Assembly (NCBI RefSeq): GCF_022810405.1
Contig: NZ_JALGQE010000019.1
Coordinates: 1-64,000, forward strand
Direction of reading: 5' to 3'
Source: Rhodococcus sp. ARC_M5
GTDB taxonomy: Bacteria; Actinomycetota; Actinomycetes; Mycobacteriales; Mycobacteriaceae
DNA: 64,000 bases
Below the pieces are notes generated by a model that was given only the letters and a program-made list of their open reading frames with translations, was not told the origin of the DNA and made no database searches. The position numbers and the translations under genes are program-made. This document shows positions 49,139-57,840 of the stretch, one piece after another. How positions within the stretch are numbered: the first letter of the stretch is position 1; the number at the start of each line of letters is the position of its first letter.

Positions 49139-50331
49139 TTCGGGTTCCTGATCACCTTGTCGTCGACGCCCTGCTCGAGGTCCAACTTGAACTGCGTCAG
49201 TGTCGCTCGCAGGTAGTCGTGCTGAGCGCGGGCCTGCGCGTTCATCTCCCTGAGTTTCGGTCCCACCAACCGCGCCGCGTCCGCCAGGATGGGCAGCGCG
49301 ACGGCGGCGATCTTTCTTGCCTTTCCGCCCTTACCTGGGTTGACCAGTGCTAGAAGCTTTTCGATCGCCGCAAATTTTTCACCCGTCAGGCCTGCTGCCA
49401 GCAACTCTGCGCCGTCGGCGAGCGAGTCGAGCACTTTGCCAGGAATGTCGTGCTTCTCCTGCCATTGCACACGACGCTGAAGCGGAAGAATCGACGCCAC
49501 CGGAAGGACGAGATCGAGACCGATACGCCGGGTCAAGTCGATGTCGAGCGTCTGTGGACCAGTGGACTCGCGCTCGAACTTGGCGGAGGACAGCAGCAAG
49601 AAGTCTTCCCCGATGGACAGGGCAGCGGGGGTGTCGATGAGTTCGGCGATGGTCGATCGGAGCTGTTCGATGTCTGCTGCTGCATTGACGATGATCAGAT
49701 CGCGGAAAGTGTCGACGTCCCAGTCCGGGAACAGATCGGCTTTCGAGAGCGCCAGGATCCACACCCGAGGGAACTCGACGATAGGCCCGTCCTCGAGCAA
49801 GTCGTCCTTGATTCGTAAGAGCCCCTGACGAAAGCTGAACATCAACGACTTCAGGTACAGCTCTTCGTCGCCTCGGTGGTCGAGTAATTTCTGTCCGTCG
49901 ACCAGCAGGAAAGCGACGTCGGACCGAAGTAGAGAACGGAAGGTGTCGGTGCGCCGCTCGCGCTCCGTCGCGCTGCTGGGCTCGGTTTCGAACCATTCGC
50001 CTGGATAGTCGTGCCATGCGAGTCGGAGGACGTCGAAGGGCCGCTTCTTGGCTGCGTCGGTGTCTGCGCCTTTGAGTTTCACCGAGAAGTAATGAGTCGT
50101 CGCCTTGTATCGGTCTTGTTTCGGTGCCGTCGCGAGGTCCCGCATGCGGAGGTAGTTCCTGTAGAGCCGATGCCCTTGGCCGATGTCGTCGGCAACAAGG
50201 TCCCAGAGATCGTTCGCGTATCCCCCATCCTGCGTCGGTCCGAAAAAAGACGACAACAAAACAGTCTTGCCCGAACCACTCTCGCCGAACACGGCGATGT
50301 GTTGCTCTCGAACCCTGGGAAATTTGGCCAT
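49135..50331 (-). CDS. TRAFAC-like GTPase of unknown (possibly conflict) function
   Basis: A 398-residue protein starting MAKFPRVREQ. The P-loop GESGSGKT is at residues 16-23. A switch-like WHDYPGEWF follows at about 130, and SKAD, at about 215, is the G4-like guanine-specificity motif. A long helical C-terminal region follows. Stand-alone GTPases of this pattern occur in predicted bacterial conflict systems, usually next to small effector or sensor genes. The upstream extension to 50400 has different composition and is not used. Confidence 0.65.
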   Translation of the reverse strand: MAKFPRVREQHIAVFGESGSGKTVLLSSFFGPTQDGGYANDLWDLVADDIGQGHRLYRNYLRMRDLATAPKQDRYKATTHYFSVKLKGADTDAAKKRPFDVLRLAWHDYPGEWFETEPSSATERERRTDTFRSLLRSDVAFLLVDGQKLLDHRGDEELYLKSLMFSFRQGLLRIKDDLLEDGPIVEFPRVWILALSKADLFPDWDVDTFRDLIIVNAAADIEQLRSTIAELIDTPAALSIGEDFLLLSSAKFERESTGPQTLDIDLTRRIGLDLVLPVASILPLQRRVQWQEKHDIPGKVLDSLADGAELLAAGLTGEKFAAIEKLLALVNPGKGGKARKIAAVALPILADAARLVGPKLREMNAQARAQHDYLRATLTQFKLDLEQGVDDKVIRNPK

Positions 50332-50531
50332 GGCAGGGAAGGTACAACACACGGCGTGAGCGCCTCCGCTGCGACAAGAGACCGCAGGTGAAACGTGCAA
50401 GCAGTGCCGTCACCTTCGAACCCAGAGCTGCACCTCCTCGGCCGCAACCTACCGGTCTCAGGCACATCGACGACTTTGAAAATCGATGGACGCATGATCA
50501 GCCAAGAGGGTTCATCTGCTTCAATTCCGTC

Positions 50532-50819
50532 ATGACCGATCCGGTAGACATCACAACGACAACACCCACCGTTGGTGACACAGTCCAAGTGCGACGCCTA
50601 GAAGGCGGCTTCGTTACCGGGACCGTAGTCGAGGACTTCGCCGACTACTTGCTGACCGTCCCCGTCGCCGGCCGAGACTGGGCGATGCCCCATCGATGGG
50701 CCGTCGCAACGAACAGCGGAACGCTGATCTTCGCCGACGACGCCGACATCATCGAGCACCACAAATCCGAACCGTCGACGACAACGGCGACACCGAACGA
50801 CGTAAGCCACAAGACCTGA
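50532..50819 (+). CDS. Small hypothetical protein (95 residues)
   Basis: A 95-residue protein. After a Thr-rich start it is beta-rich (VGDTVQVRRLEGGFVTGTVVEDFADYLLTVPVAGRDW), like a small SH3/KOW-type barrel, with a polar tail. The ATG at 50532 has no strong ribosome site and may be leaderless. It is followed 3 bp later by a small membrane protein gene. Function unknown. Confidence 0.5.
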   Translation: MTDPVDITTTTPTVGDTVQVRRLEGGFVTGTVVEDFADYLLTVPVAGRDWAMPHRWAVATNSGTLIFADDADIIEHHKSEPSTTTATPNDVSHKT

Positions 50820-50822
50820 CCG

Positions 50823-50999
50823 GTGGACATCTACCCAATTCTGGTTGCCTCGGTCATCGGGTCCGCGGCCGTACTAAGCATTGCCATACCAGTCCTGCTG
50901 GCCATGACGATCATCGACATCACGCGGGCGCTGCGAAACCGCACCAAAGGTTCCCCAAGCCAACCCCCGGCGTCAGCACGAAGAGCAGCCAACTTCTGA
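50823..50999 (+). CDS. Small single-pass membrane protein (58 residues)
   Basis: GTG 50823 to TGA 50999 encodes 58 residues with one long hydrophobic helix (ILVASVIGSAAVLSIAIPVLL) and a basic tail. It begins 3 bp after the stop of the preceding gene, so the two are probably co-translated. Function unknown. Confidence 0.5.
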   Translation: MDIYPILVASVIGSAAVLSIAIPVLLAMTIIDITRALRNRTKGSPSQPPASARRAANF

Positions 51000-51020
51000 C
51001 ACTGACAAACGTCATCGACA

Positions 51021-51368
51021 CTACTGATCCTCGCGTTGATCGCCCTCGCTGGCGGGAAGTCGATTCACGTCGCGATCACCGTAGGAATCACCCCATTCCC
51101 ACACGCCACTGAGTGCATCGCGAACTTCGCTACCGCCCCGACGACGGCGTAGGCGCGTGGTACGCATGGCGTACTCACGGAGTCGATCACGGACATCGGC
51201 GTCCAGGTCTGGGCCACTGGGCAGATTCAAGGCCCACCACAACCGGCGCCGATACTCCGCACCCGAAATCCCGAACGCCACGAAGATGTCTTCGTCATCG
51301 GCACCTCCATAGGGTTCCCAGCGCACCGCGAACCCCACAAAAGTCTCTGCCGACCGCTCGTCCGTCAT
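51021..51368 (-). CDS. DUF3263-like small protein
   Basis: A 115-residue protein. The centre, DIFVAFGISGAEYRRRLWWALNLP followed by VRDRLREYAMRTTRLRRRRG, matches the pattern of DUF3263 proteins of actinobacteria, a short helical domain with a helix-turn-helix-like core. The ATG at 51368 is chosen; the longer frame to 51503 overlaps the res-like site. It is likely a DNA-binding accessory protein; the assignment is from pattern only. Confidence 0.55.
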   Translation of the reverse strand: MTDERSAETFVGFAVRWEPYGGADDEDIFVAFGISGAEYRRRLWWALNLPSGPDLDADVRDRLREYAMRTTRLRRRRGGSEVRDALSGVWEWGDSYGDRDVNRLPASEGDQREDQ

Positions 51369-51459
51369 ACCGATGATTCTGGTCGACGTATCGACCCGTC
51401 CGCACATCGGCCGCCCACCCCCACCACAGCCTTGAACACCCCGACCTGTGGTGCCGCTT

Positions 51460-51551
51460 GTGCAGTTCACTTCTGCACTCAGAATGTCAGAAGACGACTG
51501 CAATCACTGGTGAAATCCCAGCAAATCGTGCAGCCCACTTCTGAAACTGAC
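51460..51551. other. res-like resolution site (copy 2, orphan)
   Basis: Three subsite-like motifs are seen: GTGCAGTTCACTTCTGCA from 51460, TGTCAGAAGACGACTGCA at 51485-51502, and GTGCAGCCCACTTCTGAAAC from 51528 (inverted). They match the motifs at 44444-44489. The central CAGAAGACGACTGCA is identical and in the same direction in both sites. No resolvase gene is next to this copy. Confidence 0.6.
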
Positions 51552-51616
51552 ACCGGATCTACGTGCAGGACCGGGTGACAGAAACGATCGTTTCTGTCAC
51601 ACCCTCCTGTGGTCGG

Positions 51617-52531
51617 TCAGCGGTTTGCAACCGCGTAGTCGCGTTCGGCAGCCGTGTATGTGTCGATGTCGGCCGGGTGAAGGTTCTCCAGAGCGTTTCC
51701 GGTGTCGGCCGCACTCTCGGCCGGTGCCGGTGGCGTTGAAAGCTGGGAAGCCGCTTTGGTTGCGGCGATCTTCTGTTGGAGGTTCACCCACTTGTCATAG
51801 CGGCTTCGGACGGTGGTCGGCGAGACTCCAAGGACTTCTGCGGCCTTGTTGAATTTGCCCATCGCGGTCGGGTGATTGAGATAGACGTCGACGGTTTCCC
51901 ATACGACTTGGTCGAGGGTTCCGTGCTCGTCGTCGGGTGTCTCGTCGCGCTGTTCGGTGCTGTTCTGCGGCCCGGCTGTCGATTGTTCGGCTTCGGTCGC
52001 TTCGAGCACGGCGGGTGTCGCGGATGGGCGTCGGTGTCGGGGTGCGCTGATTGCGATGGACATCATTTCGCTCATGGTCATCACCATCAGGGGGGCGAGT
52101 GCGCCGAGTGCGGCCGCGACTCCTGCGTTTAGGTCGGTAACTGTAAGGACTGCGTGGTAGGCGTTGCCGGCCATGCTGGCCAGTCCAGCTAGGGCAAAGA
52201 CAGCGATGATGAATCGTCGGCCGAGAACTGTGCGGTGATCGGTGTGTTGGGACAACGCGACTCGGAAGATGCCGGCGGCGAGTATCGGGCCGTCGAGGAC
52301 CACTGGTATCACCCACGCGGAGTCGCGCATGCCGGCCATCGCGGCCAGGTCGTAGAGGGTGGCGAAGCTGAGCTTGAAGCTCGATGCTGTCACGACGAAG
52401 GCGACGACCAGGCCGATGACGAGCGCCCAGGTCACGATAGCCGGGTGGATCTCCACCGGCTGTCCAATAGGGGGTGGCGGTGTGACGTCGTCCGCTGTAT
52501 CGCTTTTCGGGTCAGAGTTACGGTTGTTCAT
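51617..52531 (-). CDS. DUF2637 membrane protein with C-terminal helix-turn-helix
   Basis: A 304-residue protein. After a polar N-terminus there are four membrane helices (residues 32-170), including WVIPVVLDGPILAAGIFRVALS, the signature of DUF2637. The C-terminal part has a helix-turn-helix-like segment (GKFNKAAEVLGVSPTTVRSRYDKWV). DUF2637 proteins are encoded on actinobacterial conjugative plasmids and integrative elements and are linked to mycelial or cell-to-cell spread. The ATG follows AAGGAGC. Confidence 0.8.
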   Translation of the reverse strand: MNNRNSDPKSDTADDVTPPPPIGQPVEIHPAIVTWALVIGLVVAFVVTASSFKLSFATLYDLAAMAGMRDSAWVIPVVLDGPILAAGIFRVALSQHTDHRTVLGRRFIIAVFALAGLASMAGNAYHAVLTVTDLNAGVAAALGALAPLMVMTMSEMMSIAISAPRHRRPSATPAVLEATEAEQSTAGPQNSTEQRDETPDDEHGTLDQVVWETVDVYLNHPTAMGKFNKAAEVLGVSPTTVRSRYDKWVNLQQKIAATKAASQLSTPPAPAESAADTGNALENLHPADIDTYTAAERDYAVANR

Positions 52532-52637
52532 AGGTCACAGCTCCTTGGTTTGTCTGTGGCCGCCGGCCCCGGTGGTGTGACAGCACTGCCGGGGCCCCGC
52601 GTCGGATTTCGAGTGTTTCGATGACCAGGTGGGGCGG

Positions 52638-53033
52638 CTAGGACGACAGTGGTCGGCCCGCAGACAGTGGTACGTCGGATCCCCCGTACCGCTCGCCTTC
52701 GTTGTGTGTGAGTTCGCGAGCCTGGGCCTCGCGGACGAGGGCCTTTTCTACGAATTGAGACCACGACTTGTCGTCTTCGAGGTGCGCTGTTGCTTTGTGG
52801 ACGCCACGTGCGCGGGTGAAGACGTCGTGGTCGATGTAGACGGTGATTCTCTTCGTCCTTGCATCGTCGTCCGCGACCGTGTTCGACCCGACTAACGGAG
52901 ATACCTGCGGCGTAGCTGGTGGTGGTGGTACCGGACTTCTGTTTTTGGCTTGTAGCTTCGACAGGTCGCCCGTGACTGCCGGCCGCCGCGGTGGCAGGCC
53001 CGTTACGACTCGGTCTTGCTTGGGATCGGTCAT
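52638..53033 (-). CDS. Small centromere-binding partition protein (ParB-type, RHH-like)
   Basis: A 131-residue protein. The N-terminal 55 residues are Pro-rich and basic (disordered). The C-terminal part (RITVYIDHDVFTRARGVHKATAHLEDDKSWSQFVEKAL) is a ribbon-helix-helix-like DNA-binding unit. It overlaps the ParA stop by 4 bp (ATGA at 53030). The ParA-small RHH pair is a type Ib partition operon; the binding sites are likely the repeats upstream of parA. Confidence 0.8.
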   Translation of the reverse strand: MTDPKQDRVVTGLPPRRPAVTGDLSKLQAKNRSPVPPPPATPQVSPLVGSNTVADDDARTKRITVYIDHDVFTRARGVHKATAHLEDDKSWSQFVEKALVREAQARELTHNEGERYGGSDVPLSAGRPLSS

Positions 53034-53941
53034 GCGTTCACCCTCTCTTCGGCCGCAGTGATGCGTGCGATCATTTCTTGTGTGATGGCAAGTAGGTCGT
53101 CAGCGACTGAACCGGATGACTTAGGCGCGAGGGATTGCGCCTGAGCCTCGCCACGGATGACCTCGTACCATTTGGGCCCCTTGCGAACGGCGTCGTCGAG
53201 TTCGTGCACCAAGAGTCCTCGTTCTCTCGTTGCCTGTGCTGTCGCTTCCGAATGCCTCACCACTCCCGAGAACAGGACACTGTCGTCCTGGAAGGCTTCG
53301 GCGACGAGTTTGCGTGCACGTTCCTGTACTGCGGTCGCGGATTTGCCGACTCCCACCAGCACAACTCCCAGCAGGTCAAGGGTGGGGTTGATGTCGAGCA
53401 CTGCGTCGAGACGGTGAGCGACAGCCGCCAGTCCTTTACGGCTGGATGCGTCGCTTTTGATTGGCACGACCGCCCAGCGCGCAGCCGCAAGGGCGGCGTT
53501 CTGCAGCGTCTCGTCACCGGGCGGGCAGTCGATGATTATCAAGTCGTAGTCCTTGGCCAGCGGTGCTAACAGGACGGCCAGTGCCAGCTTCGCGCCGTTC
53601 GGGTCCTTCGCTGCCTTAGAGGCCAGGGCCGCTGTGGCCTGCTCGAGGTTGACACCTCCCGTGAGGACGTCGAGGTTTTCTCGGACGCCCCTGACTGGCT
53701 CTACGCTTCCGCCGAACGCGAGGGCTGCGGCGAGGGCACGTCCGTGGTCGTCCCTGTCCGTTTCGGTGTACCCAAGATCCTCTGCGAGGTTTCCTTGGGG
53801 GTCGAAATCAACGATGAGAACTTTGTAGCCGGATGCAGCGGCCAGGCCACCGACGTTGGCCGAGAGGGTTGTTTTCATGACGCCTCCCTTGCCGTTGATG
53901 ATGGCGATCACCCGTTCGCGGTCATAGACATCTGCGCTCAC
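53030..53941 (-). CDS. parA: ParA partition ATPase
   Basis: A 303-residue protein with the deviant Walker A KGGVMKTT (residue 18 onward), switch DFDPQGNLAEDLGY and Walker B YDLIIIDCPPGDETLQNA. It drives plasmid segregation with the RHH protein downstream. The frame is open to 54103, but the extra 54 residues (Asn/Ala/Asp-rich) are a translation of the iteron-like repeats. GTG 53941, preceded by GAAGGGAAC, is therefore preferred. If the long form is made, the N-terminus would be encoded by the centromere repeats themselves. Confidence 0.9.
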   Translation of the reverse strand: MSADVYDRERVIAIINGKGGVMKTTLSANVGGLAAASGYKVLIVDFDPQGNLAEDLGYTETDRDDHGRALAAALAFGGSVEPVRGVRENLDVLTGGVNLEQATAALASKAAKDPNGAKLALAVLLAPLAKDYDLIIIDCPPGDETLQNAALAAARWAVVPIKSDASSRKGLAAVAHRLDAVLDINPTLDLLGVVLVGVGKSATAVQERARKLVAEAFQDDSVLFSGVVRHSEATAQATRERGLLVHELDDAVRKGPKWYEVIRGEAQAQSLAPKSSGSVADDLLAITQEMIARITAAEERVNA

Positions 53942-53984
53942 GATCTTGATGTTCCCTTCTGAGGTCTCCGACTTGGACGGGATA

Positions 53985-54494
53985 CTGTTAATACTGGCAT
54001 TCCTGTTATTACAGGTATTGACAGCATCACCGGCATTAGCTCTATTGCTGCGAATCACAGCATTGCCAACATCGCTGGCATTGTCAGCATTCATGGCAAT
54101 CATGCCATAACTGTCTATACCAGCAATAGCTGTAATACTGCTATTAAGCTACAGCAATGCTGTCATTACTGCCATAGTTGGCCAGAGATGGTCGACCAAC
54201 CTGTTCAACTTGAGGCGAACCCCGAGGTCAGAGCCGCCCGCAACAATGCTGCTATAACTGCCATTCCGCCCACTCTCCGACTGCATCCCTCTGGCCGGCC
54301 GGGGCTGGGGCCGCAGCAGCCATCTTGGCCATGTCTCGTCCCCGCGAAAATATGCACACCGGCCGCGCGTGGCGGGGGGACCGCATCCGACGGGGTCACC
54401 TCATCGCCTCCGGGCGTGGCGGCCCCGCATCGTCCACCGCCACGCTAATACTGGCTTATCGAATAACGCCAATGCTGCTAATGCCAGCATTCAT
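53985..54494. repeat. Iteron-like / centromere repeat region between parA and rep
   Basis: A dense, AT-rich group of short degenerate repeats based on CTGGCATT, AATGCCAG, AGCAATGC and AATACTG fills 53985-54178. Smaller clusters at 54242-54264 and 54443-54494 are separated by GC-rich DNA. At least fifteen units are seen in both orientations. Position between parA and the replication gene suggests parS for the RHH protein, oriV iterons, or both. There is no gene in 53942-54506 apart from the possible ParA extension. Confidence 0.7.
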
Positions 54495-54506
54495 GTCGGT
54501 GATCGA

Positions 54507-56396
54507 TCAGGAATCTGAACACACGATCACTGCACCCAGCTGATCGCTGAGCAGCTCCATGGCTTCCAGCACAGGATCAGGCTTCGGGGGCCCGGCAGCA
54601 AGCATGGCCGCCCACAGCGTCTCCGACTCTTCCCCACGCGGTGGGGGAGCCCCAGAGATCGGAACGTTGACTGGATCTTTCATGAACAACGCAACGGCCG
54701 GACCGTAGAAGCGGTTCTCGAGCCACACCTGCCATACGAGCCGTTCGGCTCGGTGTCGGACGATCCTCTCGGCAGCGACAGTTTCCAGGCCGTGAGCGGC
54801 CGCTACGTCGTCCAACGTGCGGCTCCCGATGCTCAAGGTTGCGCCGTTCCGTTCAATGAGCCCAGCGGCCGTCAGAGCTGCGAGAATGGCATAACCGTTC
54901 GACGGCCGGAGCATTGCGCCAGCAAACACATCGTCGACGTTTGTAGCAAGACCCGCAGCGACCAGCTCGTAGACCATCCGGCCACGTAGACCGAGCACGC
55001 TCCATGCCGGGTGGACCGGCTCGACCCGTGCACGCTCGACACGCGCTCGTCCAGGGCCGCCTGTGGTCGCTGGCGTGGTCAAGGCGTAGCGATCGGCCTC
55101 CCGACCCGCGCCGCGCGCTACGAGTAGCAGGGGAGAACCTGGGGTCTCTCTAAGAACCCTCAACGCGCTCCACACGGTCGATTCCGACATCAGCCCAGCT
55201 GAATGCGACAAGCTGCGACCGCCAACCGCCACGACCGGGACGCCCTCGACCAGGTCGCCGGCCAAAGCCGATGTGTAGGCCAGTGCCTGGACCACAGCGA
55301 GTAGGACCGGCCGCTGGCGGGTACCGAGGAATTCTGAGTCGATCCACAGCTGTGCGTGAGCTAACCACTTGCGACGAATTCGATCTTTCAGGAAGGAAGT
55401 ACCTCCCCCTGTGAGCTTGTTCTTGTGCGTGAGTTGATGGAATTGATGGGCGGTCCCTGCCGCCCAGGTCAGCGCCTTCTCCACGTCCCGTCGGAGAGCG
55501 ACTGCGGGATCCCTGTACTTCTCGGTGTAAGCGCGGCGGACACCAGCCCACTCCTTGGTAGCGATCGCCTTCTCGATATCCGCAGCGCTGGCACCCCGAA
55601 GAACCGCGTGGCTGATGACGGACTGGCGTGCTTCCGAGGGCGTCGGCCAGAGAGCCCTGTTGAGCTTGCCGGTGGCCGCGTAGGTCTCGACGGCCTCAGG
55701 GAACGGCGTGGTGCGGTGAAAGCGCGGGTCCAAACGCCGCCCTCGTCCGACGCCGACGAGGCGTTCGTCCTGGGTGAGCGAGGCTGCCACGGCGGCAACT
55801 GCGGTTCGGTGTCGGGGAGTGGTCACGCCACCGAGCAGAGCAGTCAAGCGGGCAACGACACCACGGTCGGATCGGACAGTGAACGCGTCGATCGCGTCGT
55901 CGAGCGTCCCATCGAGGCGGCGAAATCCACCCTCCCGGCAGGGTGACCCCGGGGGAGTAATGCACCCCTGCTCCACCCCGAGCATGGGAGAACGGTCCAG
56001 AGTCATCAGCCGAGCAGCGAGGAGCTCCATCAAGACTTTGACGTCGTCGACCCGCAAAGAACTGTTGGTAGCCAGAGGTACGAGCACGTGGCGGCCGCCG
56101 CTCGTCGAGCGATCCGTTACCGTGCGTGCGCCACATTGGTGGAGCCACACCAACACCCGTTCGACATCGGCATCGACCTGCTCGCCCGTGTGATGTTTGG
56201 CGTCAAAGTCCAACGCCAACAGACACGTACGTCCCCTGCGGTAGATCGGTACGGCCGCCGGCACCGCCGGCAGGCGCTTCGTCCAGCTCTGACCTTCGTC
56301 CGCGAACTCTCCGGTGACGGGGCTCCACAGTCGCATGGACCGACGCGCGGCCACGAGCGGAGACAGACGTCTCCAAATAAGGTCGGACGTCGACAT
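54507..56396 (-). CDS. repA: Plasmid replication protein with primase-polymerase (AEP) domain
   Basis: About 629 residues from ATG 56396. The N-terminal third has the archaeo-eukaryotic primase core: LALDFDAKHH (Asp63, Asp65) and STSGGRHVLVPL (97-108, the sxH motif). A helical PriCT-like section comes next. The C-terminal third (about 440-600) looks like a winged-helix region. Such Rep proteins start replication of actinobacterial theta plasmids and bind iterons. The start lacks a strong ribosome site; the frame is open to 56498. The adjacent iterons support the role. Confidence 0.78.
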   Translation of the reverse strand: MSTSDLIWRRLSPLVAARRSMRLWSPVTGEFADEGQSWTKRLPAVPAAVPIYRRGRTCLLALDFDAKHHTGEQVDADVERVLVWLHQCGARTVTDRSTSGGRHVLVPLATNSSLRVDDVKVLMELLAARLMTLDRSPMLGVEQGCITPPGSPCREGGFRRLDGTLDDAIDAFTVRSDRGVVARLTALLGGVTTPRHRTAVAAVAASLTQDERLVGVGRGRRLDPRFHRTTPFPEAVETYAATGKLNRALWPTPSEARQSVISHAVLRGASAADIEKAIATKEWAGVRRAYTEKYRDPAVALRRDVEKALTWAAGTAHQFHQLTHKNKLTGGGTSFLKDRIRRKWLAHAQLWIDSEFLGTRQRPVLLAVVQALAYTSALAGDLVEGVPVVAVGGRSLSHSAGLMSESTVWSALRVLRETPGSPLLLVARGAGREADRYALTTPATTGGPGRARVERARVEPVHPAWSVLGLRGRMVYELVAAGLATNVDDVFAGAMLRPSNGYAILAALTAAGLIERNGATLSIGSRTLDDVAAAHGLETVAAERIVRHRAERLVWQVWLENRFYGPAVALFMKDPVNVPISGAPPPRGEESETLWAAMLAAGPPKPDPVLEAMELLSDQLGAVIVCSDS

Positions 56397-56634
56397 CGTC
56401 GACTCGACACGATCGTTAGATCTTGAACCTTCATCAGGGCGCGAGGTACCCTGAGACGAGACCAGCAATAGTCTGTCCCTTCCAGGGGAATGCAGCACCG
56501 AAACGAAGATTGGCTCTCCGTTTCACCTCGAGCCCTCGACCTGCCAGTCGGGGGCTCGACTCTTTTCGGTCTGCACGTAGTGTGCGAGCGGGGCCGAGGC
56601 TAACCGTCCTCAAGCACTCCGCATTCTTGTCCGG

Positions 56635-56835
56635 CTATGCGGTTAGCGGCATCACCTCTTGGTTCAATTCGCGTACAAGATCGGGGCGTCCGTGAACCAC
56701 TGCAAGCAGATCCGCAAGGTACTGCGACGTAGACGTGCAGCCCGCCTCAAGTGCTCGCCGTTCGATCAGGTCACCAACCTCCACAGGGATACGAGTTGCG
56801 TACATACGCCTCGACCCCTTGCTCTGCATGGCCAT
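56635..56835 (-). CDS. Small ribbon-helix-helix-like protein upstream of rep
   Basis: A 66-residue protein starting MAMQSKGSRRMYATRIPVEV. The strand followed by VGDLIERRALEAGCTSTSQYLADLLA fits an RHH DNA-binding fold. The ATG at 56835 follows GGAAAGG. It precedes the rep gene on the same strand with a gap of 238 bp to the rep start, so it may control rep expression or copy number. The longer frame to 57051 is not supported. Confidence 0.65.
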   Translation of the reverse strand: MAMQSKGSRRMYATRIPVEVGDLIERRALEAGCTSTSQYLADLLAVVHGRPDLVRELNQEVMPLTA

Positions 56836-57128
56836 CGCTGACACCTTTCCCGGACGCCAATCCACCTCCGGATTCTGTAACAGATTGCGAATGGCGCCGG
56901 TTCGACACGCCGGGAAGCTGTAACAAGATTCCCGGAAGTCCCCATGGAAGGGGCATCCAGCGGCGGTCTTGGGCTGGTTGTGACGGATCGACAAGCATCC
57001 TCCGGCCCACGCCGAACCCGATCCGCACCGTCGCGCCTGCCCCAACCGCACCGATAGGGCAGACTCCTAGATCGCGTGGTAGCTACGCGGGGGACTGGCT
57101 CACACACACCGAGAGGAACATCGACTCG

Positions 57129-57800
57129 ATGACATCTGATACGACCCAAGCGGGGGCGGCTCCGTACAGCAGCAATCTGTTTCTGAACGTCTACGATCTC
57201 TGGGTCATGCGGCTATCGAACAGCTACGCCTGGCGCTGCAACCGGCAGAACTTCCTCGACCTCTACAACGGTCGCATCGGACGCAGACACCTTGAGGTCG
57301 GGCCTGGATCAGGTTGGCTACTCGCCAACACAGACTTGCCAGCCGACCTCGATCTCACTCTTACGGATTTAAGCCCAAATTCGCTCAAGCACACCGCGTC
57401 TCGACTCCAAATACCCACCACGCTGATCGAGCAAGACGTACTTGAGCCCTTCGCTGAGGGCATAGAGAAGTTCGACTCGATATCACTCAACTACGTTCTG
57501 CACTGTTTACCAGGCGACTGGTCGACCAAAGCTGCAGCCTTCGACAATCTTGCCGAGAAACTGAAGCCCGGGGGAGTGCTGTTTGGATCAACTGTGATCG
57601 GAGTCGATCAGCGATACACCCTATTCGGCAAAGCTCTGATGACGGCGTACAACAAGATTGGTGCGTTCGGCAATTGGCATGACGATCTGCCGGGACTGGA
57701 GAAGGCGCTCAGCAGTCGGTTCGAGCAGGTGAAGGTCGACATGATCGGAAATGTCGCTCTTTTTGTTGCCGAAGATCCGAGAGCCACACCACGGATCTAG
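57129..57800 (+). CDS. Class I SAM-dependent methyltransferase
   Basis: A 223-residue protein. Motif I HLEVGPGSGWLLAN is at about 54-67, LTLTDLSPNSL is the post-I acidic strand, and DSISLNYVLHCLPGDW is motif IV. It belongs to the small-molecule type (UbiE/Methyltransf_11-like) rather than DNA methylases, since no NPPY or PCQ motif is present. The ATG at 57129 follows GAGAGGAAC. It stands alone between rep and the regulatory cluster; substrate unknown. Confidence 0.85.
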   Translation: MTSDTTQAGAAPYSSNLFLNVYDLWVMRLSNSYAWRCNRQNFLDLYNGRIGRRHLEVGPGSGWLLANTDLPADLDLTLTDLSPNSLKHTASRLQIPTTLIEQDVLEPFAEGIEKFDSISLNYVLHCLPGDWSTKAAAFDNLAEKLKPGGVLFGSTVIGVDQRYTLFGKALMTAYNKIGAFGNWHDDLPGLEKALSSRFEQVKVDMIGNVALFVAEDPRATPRI

Positions 57801-57840
57801 CACGTACGAGGCTCGCTAGGACAAGTGACGAGCGGTTCGA

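Noticed and set aside
53985-54494. Repeat cluster as a CRISPR array
   Set aside because: Units are short, degenerate, in both orientations and without regular spacers; no cas genes. An iteron/centromere fits better.
57129-57800. Methyltransferase as a DNA methylase of a restriction system
   Set aside because: It lacks NPPY/DPPY or PC motifs and has no restriction partner nearby; its motifs are those of small-molecule methylases.
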